DNA of 64,000 nucleotides from Caulobacter sp. RHG1 (GTDB taxonomy: Bacteria; Pseudomonadota; Alphaproteobacteria; Caulobacterales; Caulobacteraceae). The stretch lies in contig NZ_SMZP01000002.1 in assembly GCF_013181195.1 (NCBI RefSeq), positions 124,001-188,000 of the forward strand. The letters run 5' to 3'. Made by a program: the position numbers and the translations under genes. Positions 19,610-29,508 of this stretch are shown one piece after another. The stretch's first letter is position 1. Each line of letters begins with the position of its first letter. The notes under the pieces were generated by a model. That model was given only the letters and a program-made list of their open reading frames with translations. It was not told where the DNA came from and ran no database searches.

Positions 19610-21780
19610 CGGCGTCTCCAACTGATGCGCGGACGCGCCGCGTTCAGCAGCACCACCATCGACGAGCCGGCCATGGCCAGGGCGGCGATGAAGGGATTGA
19701 TCAGACCGGCCATCGCCGCCGGCGTGGCCACGAGGTTGTAGAGCGCGGAGAAGCCGAAGTTCTCCATCGCCCGACGGCGAGCCTCGACAGCGGTGTCGAT
19801 GGCCACGACGACCGTATCCAGCCCCTCGCCAGTGAAGACCAGGTCAGCGGCGTTCTGGGCGGCGTCAACCGCAGCGCCCGGGGCCATTGAGGCATGCGCC
19901 TTTGCCAGGGCGGCGGCGTCGTTGAGGCCGTCGCCGACCATCAGCACCTTGCGCCCTTCGGCCTTCAGGCTCTCGACGATTGCGGCCTTGTCGAACGGGG
20001 TAAGACCCGCGCGCCAGTGGTCGACGCCGACGGCCTTGGCGATGTCGCGGACCGGACCGGCCAGGTCGCCGGACAGGATCTCGACCGACAGGCCCATGCC
20101 GCGCAGACGGGCGATGGTCTCGGCGGCATCGGCGCGCGGACGGTCCTCGAACACGAAGCGGATCTTGACGCTGTCCTCGAAGCCGAACCACAGCTCGGTC
20201 TCGCGGACGTCGCCGCCCGTGACGCCCACGAATGCGGCGCGGCCCAGACGGGCGCGGCGACCGTCGATCAGGCCCTCAACGCCCTGCCCCGCCGTCTCCA
20301 CGCAGTCGGTCGCGACCAGACCCAGGCCGGCCTCGGCCGCCAGGGCCTTGGCCAACGGGTGGCGTGAGGCGCGAGCCAGCGGCGCGGCCATGGCGACCAG
20401 ATGGGCCGGCGCATCGATCAGCTTCGGCCGGCCTTCGGTCAGGACGCCGGTCTTGTCGAAGACGACGTGATCGGCCTCGGACAGACGTTCCAGCGCCGCG
20501 CCGGACTTGACCAGAACGCCCTTGCGGAACAGGCGGCTGCTGGCGGCGATCTGTACGGCCGGCACGGCCAGACCGAGGGCGCAGGGACAGGTGACGATCA
20601 GCACGGCGGCGGCCCGAAGCAGCGCCTCGCGCGGACCCAGGCCAAACGCCCAGCCGCCGACGAAGGTCAGGGCCGCAGCGGTGTGAACGACCGGCACGTA
20701 AAGGGCGGCGGCCTTGTCGGCCAGACGGACATAGGCCGAGCGGGTCTGGGCGCCGGCTTCCATCAGCCGGGCGATCGCCGCCAGGGTGGAGTCCTCGCTA
20801 CGGGCGGTGACGCTCATCACCAGACGGCCCGACAGGTTCAGCGCGCCCGCATGCAACTTGGCGCCGACGCCGACTGGCGACAGCGCCGTCTCGCCAGTGA
20901 TCAGGGCGTTGTCGATCTCGGACTGGCCGCGCTCGACCAGGCCGTCGACGGGGATGCGGTCGCCCGGCGCGACGACCAGCAGGTCGCCGATCTTGACCTC
21001 GGCCACCGGCACGCCCTGCTCTGCGCCGTCGATCAGACGCATGGCCACCGGGGTCTGCAGGGCCAGCAGGTCACGAGCAGCCGAGCGGGCGCTGGCCCGC
21101 AGGCGGTGATCCAGGTAGCGGCCGATCAGCAGCAGGAACAGCAGCGTGACCGCCGCGTCGAAATAGGCGTGCTGACCGCGCAGGATTGTCTCGGAGAAGC
21201 TGACGATCAGGGTCAGGATCACGCCGATCGAGATCGGCACGTCCATATTGGCCTTGCCGCGCTTCAGCGACGCCCAGGCCGAACGGAAGAACGGCCGGCC
21301 GGCGAACAGCGCGCACGGCGTCGCGACGATGGCGGCCATCCAGTACATCAGGGTCAGGGTCGAGCCATTCAGCTCCTGCCCGAAGATGCCGGCCCAGGCG
21401 GGCACGGTGAACATCATGACGTTGCCGGCCCCGAAGCCGGCCACGCCCAGCGCCACGGCCAGCTCCTTGCCCTCGCGGTCCTGGGCGGCGTTGGCTTCAC
21501 CGGGATCGAACAGGCAGGCGCGATAGCCCAGGCCCTCGACCGTCTCGACCACCAAGCCGGGGTCGGCCTCGCGGCCGCGCAGTTGCACGGCCAGCTTGCC
21601 GGTCGTCAGGTTCAGCCGGGCGGCGTCGACGCCCGGGACCTCGCGCACGGCCTTCTCGATCTTGCTGATGCAGGCCGCGCAGCGCGCGCCGCTGACCAGC
21701 AGCTCCAGGCGACCCAGCCCTTCCGCATCACGGCGGACGAAGGCCTCCAGATCACGGTTCAGGGCCAGGCTCTGGGTCAT
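19606..21780 (-). CDS. ccoI: CcoI/FixI copper-translocating P-type ATPase
   Basis: 724 aa. The N-terminal HMA domain carries CAAC (C34, C37), and eight transmembrane segments are expected. The intramembrane CPC motif is present (VTCPCALGLAVP), as are the phosphorylation motif DKTGVLTEG, the actuator loop (ITGETA) and the hinge MVGDGLNDAAAL. The CcoI type delivers copper needed for cbb3 oxidase assembly rather than acting in copper detoxification; that assignment rests on its place between ccoH and ccoS. The ATG overlaps the ccoH stop by 4 bp. All catalytic motifs look intact. Confidence 0.94.
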   Translation of the reverse strand: MTQSLALNRDLEAFVRRDAEGLGRLELLVSGARCAACISKIEKAVREVPGVDAARLNLTTGKLAVQLRGREADPGLVVETVEGLGYRACLFDPGEANAAQDREGKELAVALGVAGFGAGNVMMFTVPAWAGIFGQELNGSTLTLMYWMAAIVATPCALFAGRPFFRSAWASLKRGKANMDVPISIGVILTLIVSFSETILRGQHAYFDAAVTLLFLLLIGRYLDHRLRASARSAARDLLALQTPVAMRLIDGAEQGVPVAEVKIGDLLVVAPGDRIPVDGLVERGQSEIDNALITGETALSPVGVGAKLHAGALNLSGRLVMSVTARSEDSTLAAIARLMEAGAQTRSAYVRLADKAAALYVPVVHTAAALTFVGGWAFGLGPREALLRAAAVLIVTCPCALGLAVPAVQIAASSRLFRKGVLVKSGAALERLSEADHVVFDKTGVLTEGRPKLIDAPAHLVAMAAPLARASRHPLAKALAAEAGLGLVATDCVETAGQGVEGLIDGRRARLGRAAFVGVTGGDVRETELWFGFEDSVKIRFVFEDRPRADAAETIARLRGMGLSVEILSGDLAGPVRDIAKAVGVDHWRAGLTPFDKAAIVESLKAEGRKVLMVGDGLNDAAALAKAHASMAPGAAVDAAQNAADLVFTGEGLDTVVVAIDTAVEARRRAMENFGFSALYNLVATPAAMAGLINPFIAALAMAGSSMVVLLNAARPRISWRRR

Positions 21781-22295
21781 TTCGCGGCCTCGACCAGGCG
21801 GGTCTCGATCTCGAACAGATTGCTGCCGTCGCGGGCCGAGGCGCGGAGGTCCCAGGCCCCGTCGAGGCGGGCGGGCGCCTGGTAGCGGCCCTCGCCCAGC
21901 GGCTTGAAGTTCAGCACCTGACGGCCCGTCTCGGTGGCCGGACGCTCCAGCGTGCCGGTCAGCGACAGCTTGGTCAGCGGTTGGCCATCGCGGTCCTCGA
22001 CCCGCACGATGATCGACGTCCCGCCGGGCGTTTCGACGCCGGCGCTCCAGCCCAGGGCCGCTTCCTTCTGGCGCTGGGCCAGGGTGCGGTTGAAGGCCAG
22101 CCCCGTCTCGTAGGGGTTCGAGGCCACCTGTCCTGAGAAGGTCTTGTAGGCCTTCATGATGAACAGGGTGTCCACGGCGATCACCAGACCGAAGAACAGC
22201 ACCATGCCGATCAGTACGTGCCAGCCGGTGATACGGCCCTTTACGGGGGGTGTTTTTGGCGAAGGCTTGGAAAGCGAATGCGCGGCGGCGGTCAT
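21777..22295 (-). CDS. ccoH: CcoH/FixH family cbb3 oxidase assembly protein
   Basis: 172 aa from the ATG at 22295, which overlaps the ccoG stop (ATGA). One N-terminal transmembrane helix (GWHVLIGMVLFFGLVIAVD, about residues 25-45) is followed by the FixH-type periplasmic domain: ASNPYETGLAFNRTLAQ, GWSAGVET, and a C-terminal beta-rich YQAPARLDGAWDLR. The upstream extension of the frame lies inside ccoG and is discarded. FixH proteins interact with the cbb3 subunits during maturation. Confidence 0.9.
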   Translation of the reverse strand: MTAAAHSLSKPSPKTPPVKGRITGWHVLIGMVLFFGLVIAVDTLFIMKAYKTFSGQVASNPYETGLAFNRTLAQRQKEAALGWSAGVETPGGTSIIVRVEDRDGQPLTKLSLTGTLERPATETGRQVLNFKPLGEGRYQAPARLDGAWDLRASARDGSNLFEIETRLVEAAK

Positions 22296-23803
22296 TGCGG
22301 GTTCGCAGCTCCTGAAAGGAAAACGGTCTTGGTCTCGACCTTGAGGTCGCCGGACCGGATGACGAAATGGGCCGGAACGCTGGAGGCGAGTTCGGCGTCG
22401 GCCGGCGCGGTGACGAACACGCGCACCGCCGCGACCTGGTCGGCCGGAACGACGACGCTGACGGTCCCGCCGGTTTCGCCTGGCTGGCTCAGCCTGGCGC
22501 CTGGGATGCCTGTGAACGACACCTCGAAGCGGCGCGGCTCGAAGGTGCGGTTGCCGATCTTCAGCGTGTAGCCATCGCGCACGGCGCCGTCGTGCATGCG
22601 CACGAAGGTCGGGTTGCGGTCTCTGATGATGTTCAGGTCGGCTTCCGGACGGGTCATCAGCGACCACAGCGTCAGGCCGCCGACGACGGACATCGCCATG
22701 GCGTAATAGATCGTGCGCGAACGAACCACCGGGTACTTGGCCGGCTGGCCCTTGGTGCGGGCGGCCACGGCGTATTCGGAATCGTAGGCGATCAGGCCCG
22801 TCGGACGATCGATCTTGATCATCACTTCATCGCAGGCGTCGACGCACAGGCCGCAGTTGATGCATTCCATCTGCGCGCCGTCGCGGATGTCGATGCCCAT
22901 CGGGCAGACCACGACACATTGGTGGCAGTCGATGCAGTCGCCCCGACCTTCCCAGGTCTGGTTCTTCTTGTGCGGACCGCGAGGCTCGCCGCGGTAGCCG
23001 AGATAGGTCACCTGGAGCGAATGGTCGTCCAGCATGGCGCCCTGGATGCGGGGCCATGGGCACATGTACGTGCAGACCTGCTCGCGCATCCATCCGGCGA
23101 AGATGTAGGTCGTGCAGGTCAGCAGCAGGCACGAGACATAGGCCGTGACCGGCGCCTCGCCGGTCCAGAACGTGCGGATCAGGGTCGGCGCGTCATGGAA
23201 GTAGAAGATCCAGGCGCCGCCGGTGCCGAAGGCGATCCCTAGCCACGCCAAGTGCTTGCCGGTCTTGCGCCAGATCTTGTTGAACGAGGTCGGGGCGGCG
23301 TCCAGACGCATCCGCGCGTTGCGGTCACCTTCGAACAGGCGCTCGACCACGATGTAGAGGTCTGTCCAGACGGTCTGCGGACAGGCATAGCCGCACCACA
23401 AACGACCGAAGAGCGCCGTCACCAGGAACAGCGCCAGGGCGGCCATGACCAGGATCCCTGTGAAGATATAGACTTCCTGGGGCCACAGCTGGATGTCGAA
23501 GAAGTAGAAGCGCCGGCCGTCGAAATCGACCAGCGCCGCCTGCTGTGGAAAGCCCTCTGGACGCGTCCAGCGGATCCACGGCGTGACATAGTAGATGGCC
23601 AGGCAGGCGATCAGCAGCGCCCACTTCACCGCCCGCCACTTGCCATGGACAAGCTTGGGGTAGATCGGCTGGCGCGGCTTGTAGAGACCGCCCTTGGCGT
23701 CGCCCTTGCCCTTCGCCCGGGCGGCGGCCGAAACCGCCTTCCCGGACTCAGGCTTTTGGCCGGACTCAGGCTTAGGACCCGTATTGTCGATAAGCGTGGG
23801 CAT
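22292..23803 (-). CDS. ccoG: CcoG/FixG-type ferredoxin-like membrane protein
   Basis: 503 aa from ATG 23803. After a hydrophilic N-terminal tail with a short repeat (PKPESGQKPESGK) there are about five transmembrane segments and two ferredoxin-type cysteine clusters (CIDCHQCVVVCPMG and CINCGLCVDAC) for 4Fe-4S centres. The FixG C-terminal Ig-like domain follows. An NapH-type GxxCPQTVW motif is also present. CcoG is a cupric reductase acting in copper delivery to cbb3 oxidase in studied systems. The open frame upstream to 24028 lies within ccoP and is rejected. It starts 5 bp after the ccoP stop. Confidence 0.94.
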   Translation of the reverse strand: MPTLIDNTGPKPESGQKPESGKAVSAAARAKGKGDAKGGLYKPRQPIYPKLVHGKWRAVKWALLIACLAIYYVTPWIRWTRPEGFPQQAALVDFDGRRFYFFDIQLWPQEVYIFTGILVMAALALFLVTALFGRLWCGYACPQTVWTDLYIVVERLFEGDRNARMRLDAAPTSFNKIWRKTGKHLAWLGIAFGTGGAWIFYFHDAPTLIRTFWTGEAPVTAYVSCLLLTCTTYIFAGWMREQVCTYMCPWPRIQGAMLDDHSLQVTYLGYRGEPRGPHKKNQTWEGRGDCIDCHQCVVVCPMGIDIRDGAQMECINCGLCVDACDEVMIKIDRPTGLIAYDSEYAVAARTKGQPAKYPVVRSRTIYYAMAMSVVGGLTLWSLMTRPEADLNIIRDRNPTFVRMHDGAVRDGYTLKIGNRTFEPRRFEVSFTGIPGARLSQPGETGGTVSVVVPADQVAAVRVFVTAPADAELASSVPAHFVIRSGDLKVETKTVFLSGAANPQ

Positions 23804-23808
23804 AGCCC

Positions 23809-24678
23809 TTACTGACCACCCGCGTTGGCGTGAATGTAGACGGACAGAGCCTTGATCGTTTCGGGGCTGAGGCGACCGCCCCACGCCGGCATGACGCCGC
23901 CATTGCCCGAGAAGATCTGGCTGCGGATATCGGCGCGGTCGGCGCCATACAGCCAGTCGGCGTCGGTCAGGTCGGGGCCGCCCATCTCCTGGACGCCCTT
24001 GCCGTCTACGCCGTGGCAAGCGACGCACTGGGCTTCGAAGAGCGGAGCGGCGCGACCGACAGCAGCCGCATCGGCCTGACGGCCCGACAGCTTGACCACG
24101 TACTCGGTCAGGTCGTCGATCTGCGCGGTGTTCAGCATCTCGTCGCGACCGAAGGCCGGCATCGCCGAGAAGCGGGTTTCGGCATCGTTGCTACGGACGC
24201 CGTGGGTGATGGTGTACTGGATGTCCTCCAGCTTGCCGCCCCACAGCCAGACGTCGTCGCGCAGGTTGGCGTAACCCTTGCCGCCCGTGCCGCCGATGCC
24301 GTGGCAGGTGGCGCAGTTGTCGCCGAAGATCGACTGGCCGACCTGCTGGGCGTAGGCGCTCAGCTTGGGGTCCTTTTCGATCTGCTCCAGGCTGGCGGTG
24401 CGCAGCAAAGCCGCGCCCTCGCCCCGATGGCCTTCAAGGGCCTTGAGTTCCTTCCCGACCGCGACGCGGTCGGACTGGCCCAGGATCCCCTTGGTGTAGC
24501 CGCTGACGCCGGGCCAGGCCGGCATCAGCACCCAGTAGACGATCGCCCAGGCGATCGACACGTACCAGATCCACAGCCACCAGCGCGGCAGCGGATTGTC
24601 GAGTTCGCGGATGCCGTCCCACTCGTGACCGGTGGTTTCGACGCCTGTGACCTCGTCGGTTTCTTTCTCGTGAGCCAT
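23809..24678 (-). CDS. ccoP: cbb3 oxidase subunit III, dihaem cytochrome c CcoP
   Basis: 289 aa. An N-terminal FixP domain with one membrane anchor (PRWWLWIWYVSIAWAIVYW, about residues 31-50) is followed by two class I cytochrome c domains with haem motifs CATCH (122-126) and CVACH (218-222). Each has a downstream methionine ligand candidate (MPAFG; MPAWGG). It passes electrons to the CcoO/CcoN subunits. The start shares one base with the ccoQ stop. Size and motif order are normal. Confidence 0.96.
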   Translation of the reverse strand: MAHEKETDEVTGVETTGHEWDGIRELDNPLPRWWLWIWYVSIAWAIVYWVLMPAWPGVSGYTKGILGQSDRVAVGKELKALEGHRGEGAALLRTASLEQIEKDPKLSAYAQQVGQSIFGDNCATCHGIGGTGGKGYANLRDDVWLWGGKLEDIQYTITHGVRSNDAETRFSAMPAFGRDEMLNTAQIDDLTEYVVKLSGRQADAAAVGRAAPLFEAQCVACHGVDGKGVQEMGGPDLTDADWLYGADRADIRSQIFSGNGGVMPAWGGRLSPETIKALSVYIHANAGGQ

Positions 24679-24845
24679 CAGGAGAGCTCCTCGTCGTCCA
24701 GCGGCATGCGGGCGGCGTGTTGGAATTCAGCCTTCTTGGAAGGCAGAAGGGCGAAGGCGCAGCCGGCAAGGAAGAGCAGGCCGAAGTAGATCAGGCCGCC
24801 TTGCTGGGCGATGCGCGACACGGTCTCGTAGGTCAGGCCGCTCAT
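24678..24845 (-). CDS. ccoQ: CcoQ, small cbb3 oxidase subunit (55 aa)
   Basis: A 55-aa protein: [20 protein letters not shown], a membrane helix ([15 protein letters not shown]), then a short acidic tail ending DDEELS. Its length, single helix and position between ccoO and ccoP are diagnostic of CcoQ. The ATG at 24845 overlaps the ccoO stop (ATGA); its stop touches the ccoP ATG. Found by direct translation. Confidence 0.92.
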   Translation of the reverse strand: MSGLTYETVSRIAQQGGLIYFGLLFLAGCAFALLPSKKAEFQHAARMPLDDEELS

Positions 24846-25585
24846 CGCTGGTTCTCCGGCGATTGGGGCTTGTAGGTCTTGAAGTCGACCAGGGTGCCCA
24901 GCATCTGGAGGTAGGCCACCAGCGCATCCATCTCGGTGATCTTGTTGGGATTACCGTCGAAGTCGCGGTTGACGACCTTGGCGTCGTAGCGCTCGCGCAG
25001 ACCCACAGCGTCCGTCGAGAAGGGATCGGCCTGGGCCTCGAGATCCTTCTTGGCGTTGGCGATCTGGGCGTCCGTATAAGGCACCCCGACCGTACGCTGG
25101 GTCTTCAGGCGGTCGACGATGTCGCTGTAGTCCAGTTCCTTTTCAGCCAGGAACTTGTAGGGCGGCATCACCGACTCCGGCACGACCGAGCGCGGATCGA
25201 TCAGGTGATCGCGGTGCCAGGTGTCCGAGTACTTGCCGCCGACCCGGGCCAGGTCCGGGCCGGTGCGCTTGGACCCCCATTGGAACGGGTGGTCGTACAT
25301 GCTTTCGGCGGCCAGGCTGTAGTGACCGTAGCGCTCGACCTCGTCACGCAGCGGGCGGACCATCTGCGAGTGGCAGACGTAGCAGCCTTCCTTGACGTAG
25401 ACGTCGCGGCCGGCCAGCTCGAGCGGGGTGTAGGGACGCATCCCGTCCACCTTCTCGATCGTGCTCTGCAGCCAGAACAGCGGGGCGATCTCGATCAGGC
25501 CGCCGACGGAGACGACCAGAAGGATCCCGACCACGAGCAGCAGCGAGTGCCGCTCGAACTTTGCGTGGTGCTTCCAAAGAGACAT
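24842..25585 (-). CDS. ccoO: cbb3 oxidase subunit II, monohaem cytochrome c CcoO
   Basis: 247 aa. N-terminal anchor ([19 protein letters not shown]) and a single c-type haem motif CYVCH at residues 68-72 ([17 protein letters not shown], the classical CcoO/FixO block). It also has [11 protein letters not shown] for the axial Met. It accepts electrons from CcoP and passes them to CcoN. It begins 7 bp after the ccoN stop. Confidence 0.96.
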   Translation of the reverse strand: MSLWKHHAKFERHSLLLVVGILLVVSVGGLIEIAPLFWLQSTIEKVDGMRPYTPLELAGRDVYVKEGCYVCHSQMVRPLRDEVERYGHYSLAAESMYDHPFQWGSKRTGPDLARVGGKYSDTWHRDHLIDPRSVVPESVMPPYKFLAEKELDYSDIVDRLKTQRTVGVPYTDAQIANAKKDLEAQADPFSTDAVGLRERYDAKVVNRDFDGNPNKITEMDALVAYLQMLGTLVDFKTYKPQSPENQR

Positions 25586-25592
25586 GGGGACC

Positions 25593-27257
<1,665 letters not shown>

Positions 27258-27314
27258 GCGGACTCCATGAGTCGAACCTGACAGCCTGGGTCTCACACCC
27301 CCTCAACCCCCGCT

Positions 27315-27328
27315 TTGATCTTGCTCAA
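27315..27328. promoter_or_regulatory. FixK/FNR-type box between ccoN and the 81-aa membrane protein
   Basis: TTGATCTTGCTCAA matches TTGAT-N4-ATCAA with one deviation. It lies about 64 bp from the ccoN ATG (minus strand) and 58 bp from the ATG at 27380 (plus strand), so it could activate in both directions. Confidence 0.75.
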
Positions 27329-27379
27329 AGCGGGAAACCACACCCTGGAGCAGCCTGTCGGCCAATCCGGAGTCGGTTC

Positions 27380-27625
27380 ATGTCCATTCGTTATCTCTCG
27401 TCGCTGCTCGGCGCCGCCGCCCTGGTCAGCTGGGCGATCGCCCTGCAACAGGCCCTGCCGCGCCTCCTGGCCGGCCCCATCTGCAGTTCAAGCCAGGATA
27501 GTTGGGCGTTCGCAGGCCATTGCCCGGCCTGCTTCGTCGCCGCGGGCCTGACCGCCGCGTTCCTGGCGTCGCTCGCCGTGGGTCTGCGCCGTCGCCGGGT
27601 CCCCGCCCTGGCGGCCCGACCTTAA
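27380..27625 (+). CDS. Small membrane protein with CPAC motif, unknown function
   Basis: 81 aa: two likely transmembrane segments (YLSSLLGAAALVSWAIALQQ and CFVAAGLTAAFLASLAVGL) separated by a short loop. The loop contains a Cys after GPI and then CPAC just before the second helix. The tail is Arg-rich (RRRRVP). A GGAG ribosome site precedes ATG 27380. It is divergent from ccoN and downstream of the same FixK/FNR box, so it may be co-induced with the oxidase. A CPAC pair near a membrane could bind metal or do thiol chemistry, but I do not recognise the family. The longer frame opening at 27245 is rejected because it runs back through the promoter. Confidence 0.65.
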   Translation: MSIRYLSSLLGAAALVSWAIALQQALPRLLAGPICSSSQDSWAFAGHCPACFVAAGLTAAFLASLAVGLRRRRVPALAARP

Positions 27626-27684
27626 GGGCTCGACGAAAGCCCAACGCCGCGCGAAGACACGTCGGAGCCAGACCAGGAGCCGAC

Positions 27685-29442
27685 GTGCAGATCCACGCCC
27701 ACCGCCACGCCCTCGCAGGCGCCATCGCCCTGTCGTTGCTGGCGCCGGCCGCCCTGGCGGCCGAGACCGCGCGCCCTGAAGCGCCCAAGGTCTATCGCAA
27801 CCCCGTCCTGGCCGGCGACTGGTCGGATCCCGACGTCGTACGCGTCGGCGACGACTACTACCTGACCGCCTCGTCGTTCGTGAACCTGCCGGGCCTGCCG
27901 ATCCTGCACTCCAAGGATCTGGTGCACTGGACGATCATCGGTCACGCGCTGGAACGCCTGCCTCAGGACGACCATCACCGCACGGCGCGCAAGGGCGGCG
28001 GCGTCTGGGCCCCAGCCATCCGCTTCCACGACGGCCTGTTCCGCATCTACTATCCGGATCCCGATTTCGGCATCTACGTCGTCACCGCCAAGGACCCGGC
28101 CGGTCCCTGGAGCCCGCCGCAATTGGTCGACGACAGCAAGGGCGCGATCGATCCAGCGCCCTTCTGGGACGAGGACGGCACGGGCTGGCTGCTGCACGGC
28201 TGGGCCCGCAGCCGCGCCGGCTTCGCCAACCGTCTGACCTTGAAGCGTCTCAACGCCGACGGCAGCCGCACGGTCGACGCCGGCGTCGTCATCCTGGACG
28301 GCGAAAAGCTGCCGCCGGTGAAGACCAGTATCGGCTTGGCCCCGTGGGAAACCATCGAGGGCCCCAAGCTCTATAAGCGGGCCGGCTATTATTACATCTT
28401 CGCCCCGGCCGGCGGCGTGAAGCCTGGCTGGCAGGCGGTGTTCCGATCCAAATCGCTGACGGGCCCGTGGGAGAACCGCAACGTGCTCGACCAGGGCAAG
28501 ACGCCGATCAACGGCCCGCACCAGGGCGCCTGGGTCGACACAGGTCTGGGCGAAGACTGGTTCCTGCACTTCCAGGACACCGACAGCTATGGCCGCCGCG
28601 TTCACCTGCAGCCGATGGCCTGGCGCAAGGACTGGCCGGTGATCGGCGCTGATCCCGATGGCGATGGCCGCGGCGAGCCGGTGGTCTGTCACGCCGTTCC
28701 AAAGACCCGCGGCCAGTCGGAGGGCCAACCGCAGGATACCGATGCGTTCGACGACGGTCGTCCGTCGCTGGCCTGGCAGTGGAACAGCAACCCGGCCAGC
28801 AGCTGGATCGAGCCCGGCGCGCGTCCGGGCTGGCTGCGCCTGCGCGCCGCCTCCTCCCCGGCCAGCCTCTATGAGGCCGGCGCAGTCCTGACCCAGAAGC
28901 TGCCGGGCCTGGCCTTCTCGGCGACCACGACGCTGGAATTCTCGCCCCTGCGCGTGGGTGAGCAGGCCGGCCTGGCCATGGTCGGCTACGCCTACGCCTG
29001 GATCGGGCTGGAGCGTCGCGTCGACGGCGCCTACCTCGTTCAGAAACGCCGCGAAGAGGGCGGCGCGGAGAAGACCGTGCTGGCCCGCAAGCTGGACGGT
29101 TCGCGCGTCACCTTGCGGCTGTCGGCCGAGCCGGTCGTCAACCGCATGACCGCCGCCAAGGAGGGCGCGCCCTGGCCGTCCAAGGAACGGAATTTCCAGG
29201 CCGAGGTCCGCTTCGCCTACAGCCTGGACGGCCAGACCTTCGAGACCGTCGACGACACGTTCCTGTCGCGCGAGGGCCGCTGGGTCGGCGCGCAGATCGG
29301 CCTGTTCTCGATCGCGCCCAGCGATACGCCGGCCTATGTCGCCACCAGCAACGGCTATGCCGATTTCGATGACTTCCAGGTCCGAGTCACGGAGCCCGCC
29401 AAGCCCTCGCCCGACCTGACGCCCGTCCAGGCCTGCCGCTGA
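27685..29442 (+). CDS. Secreted glycoside hydrolase family 43 enzyme (arabinofuranosidase/xylosidase type)
   Basis: 585 aa from GTG 27685, which has AGGAG 6 bp upstream and yields a signal peptide (MQIHAHRHALAGAIALSLLAPAALAA). A five-bladed propeller domain carries the GH43 residues: general-base Asp in WSDPDVVRVGDDYY (about 48), the pKa-modulating Asp in GAIDPAPFWDEDG, and acid Glu in ETIEGPKLYKR. A C-terminal beta-sandwich (about 380-560) is typical of larger GH43 members. It would release L-arabinose or D-xylose from side chains. It is convergent with a TonB receptor and near other pectin enzymes. The longer frame opening at 27502 is rejected because it lacks a signal peptide start. Confidence 0.9.
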   Translation: MQIHAHRHALAGAIALSLLAPAALAAETARPEAPKVYRNPVLAGDWSDPDVVRVGDDYYLTASSFVNLPGLPILHSKDLVHWTIIGHALERLPQDDHHRTARKGGGVWAPAIRFHDGLFRIYYPDPDFGIYVVTAKDPAGPWSPPQLVDDSKGAIDPAPFWDEDGTGWLLHGWARSRAGFANRLTLKRLNADGSRTVDAGVVILDGEKLPPVKTSIGLAPWETIEGPKLYKRAGYYYIFAPAGGVKPGWQAVFRSKSLTGPWENRNVLDQGKTPINGPHQGAWVDTGLGEDWFLHFQDTDSYGRRVHLQPMAWRKDWPVIGADPDGDGRGEPVVCHAVPKTRGQSEGQPQDTDAFDDGRPSLAWQWNSNPASSWIEPGARPGWLRLRAASSPASLYEAGAVLTQKLPGLAFSATTTLEFSPLRVGEQAGLAMVGYAYAWIGLERRVDGAYLVQKRREEGGAEKTVLARKLDGSRVTLRLSAEPVVNRMTAAKEGAPWPSKERNFQAEVRFAYSLDGQTFETVDDTFLSREGRWVGAQIGLFSIAPSDTPAYVATSNGYADFDDFQVRVTEPAKPSPDLTPVQACR

Positions 29443-29451
29443 CAAGAAAAA

Positions 29452-29476
29452 GGCGCCGGTCTGAGAGACCGGCGCC
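29452..29476. terminator. Bidirectional rho-independent terminator
   Basis: A 10-bp perfect stem (GGCGCCGGTC / GACCGGCGCC) with a 5-nt loop is flanked by A-rich sequence on the left (AAGAAAAA) and T-containing sequence on the right. It can terminate the GH43 gene from the left and the TonB receptor gene from the right. Confidence 0.8.
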
Positions 29477-29508
29477 AGTTTGATCGCTTTGGTGGGGGGA
29501 AGCGAAAA

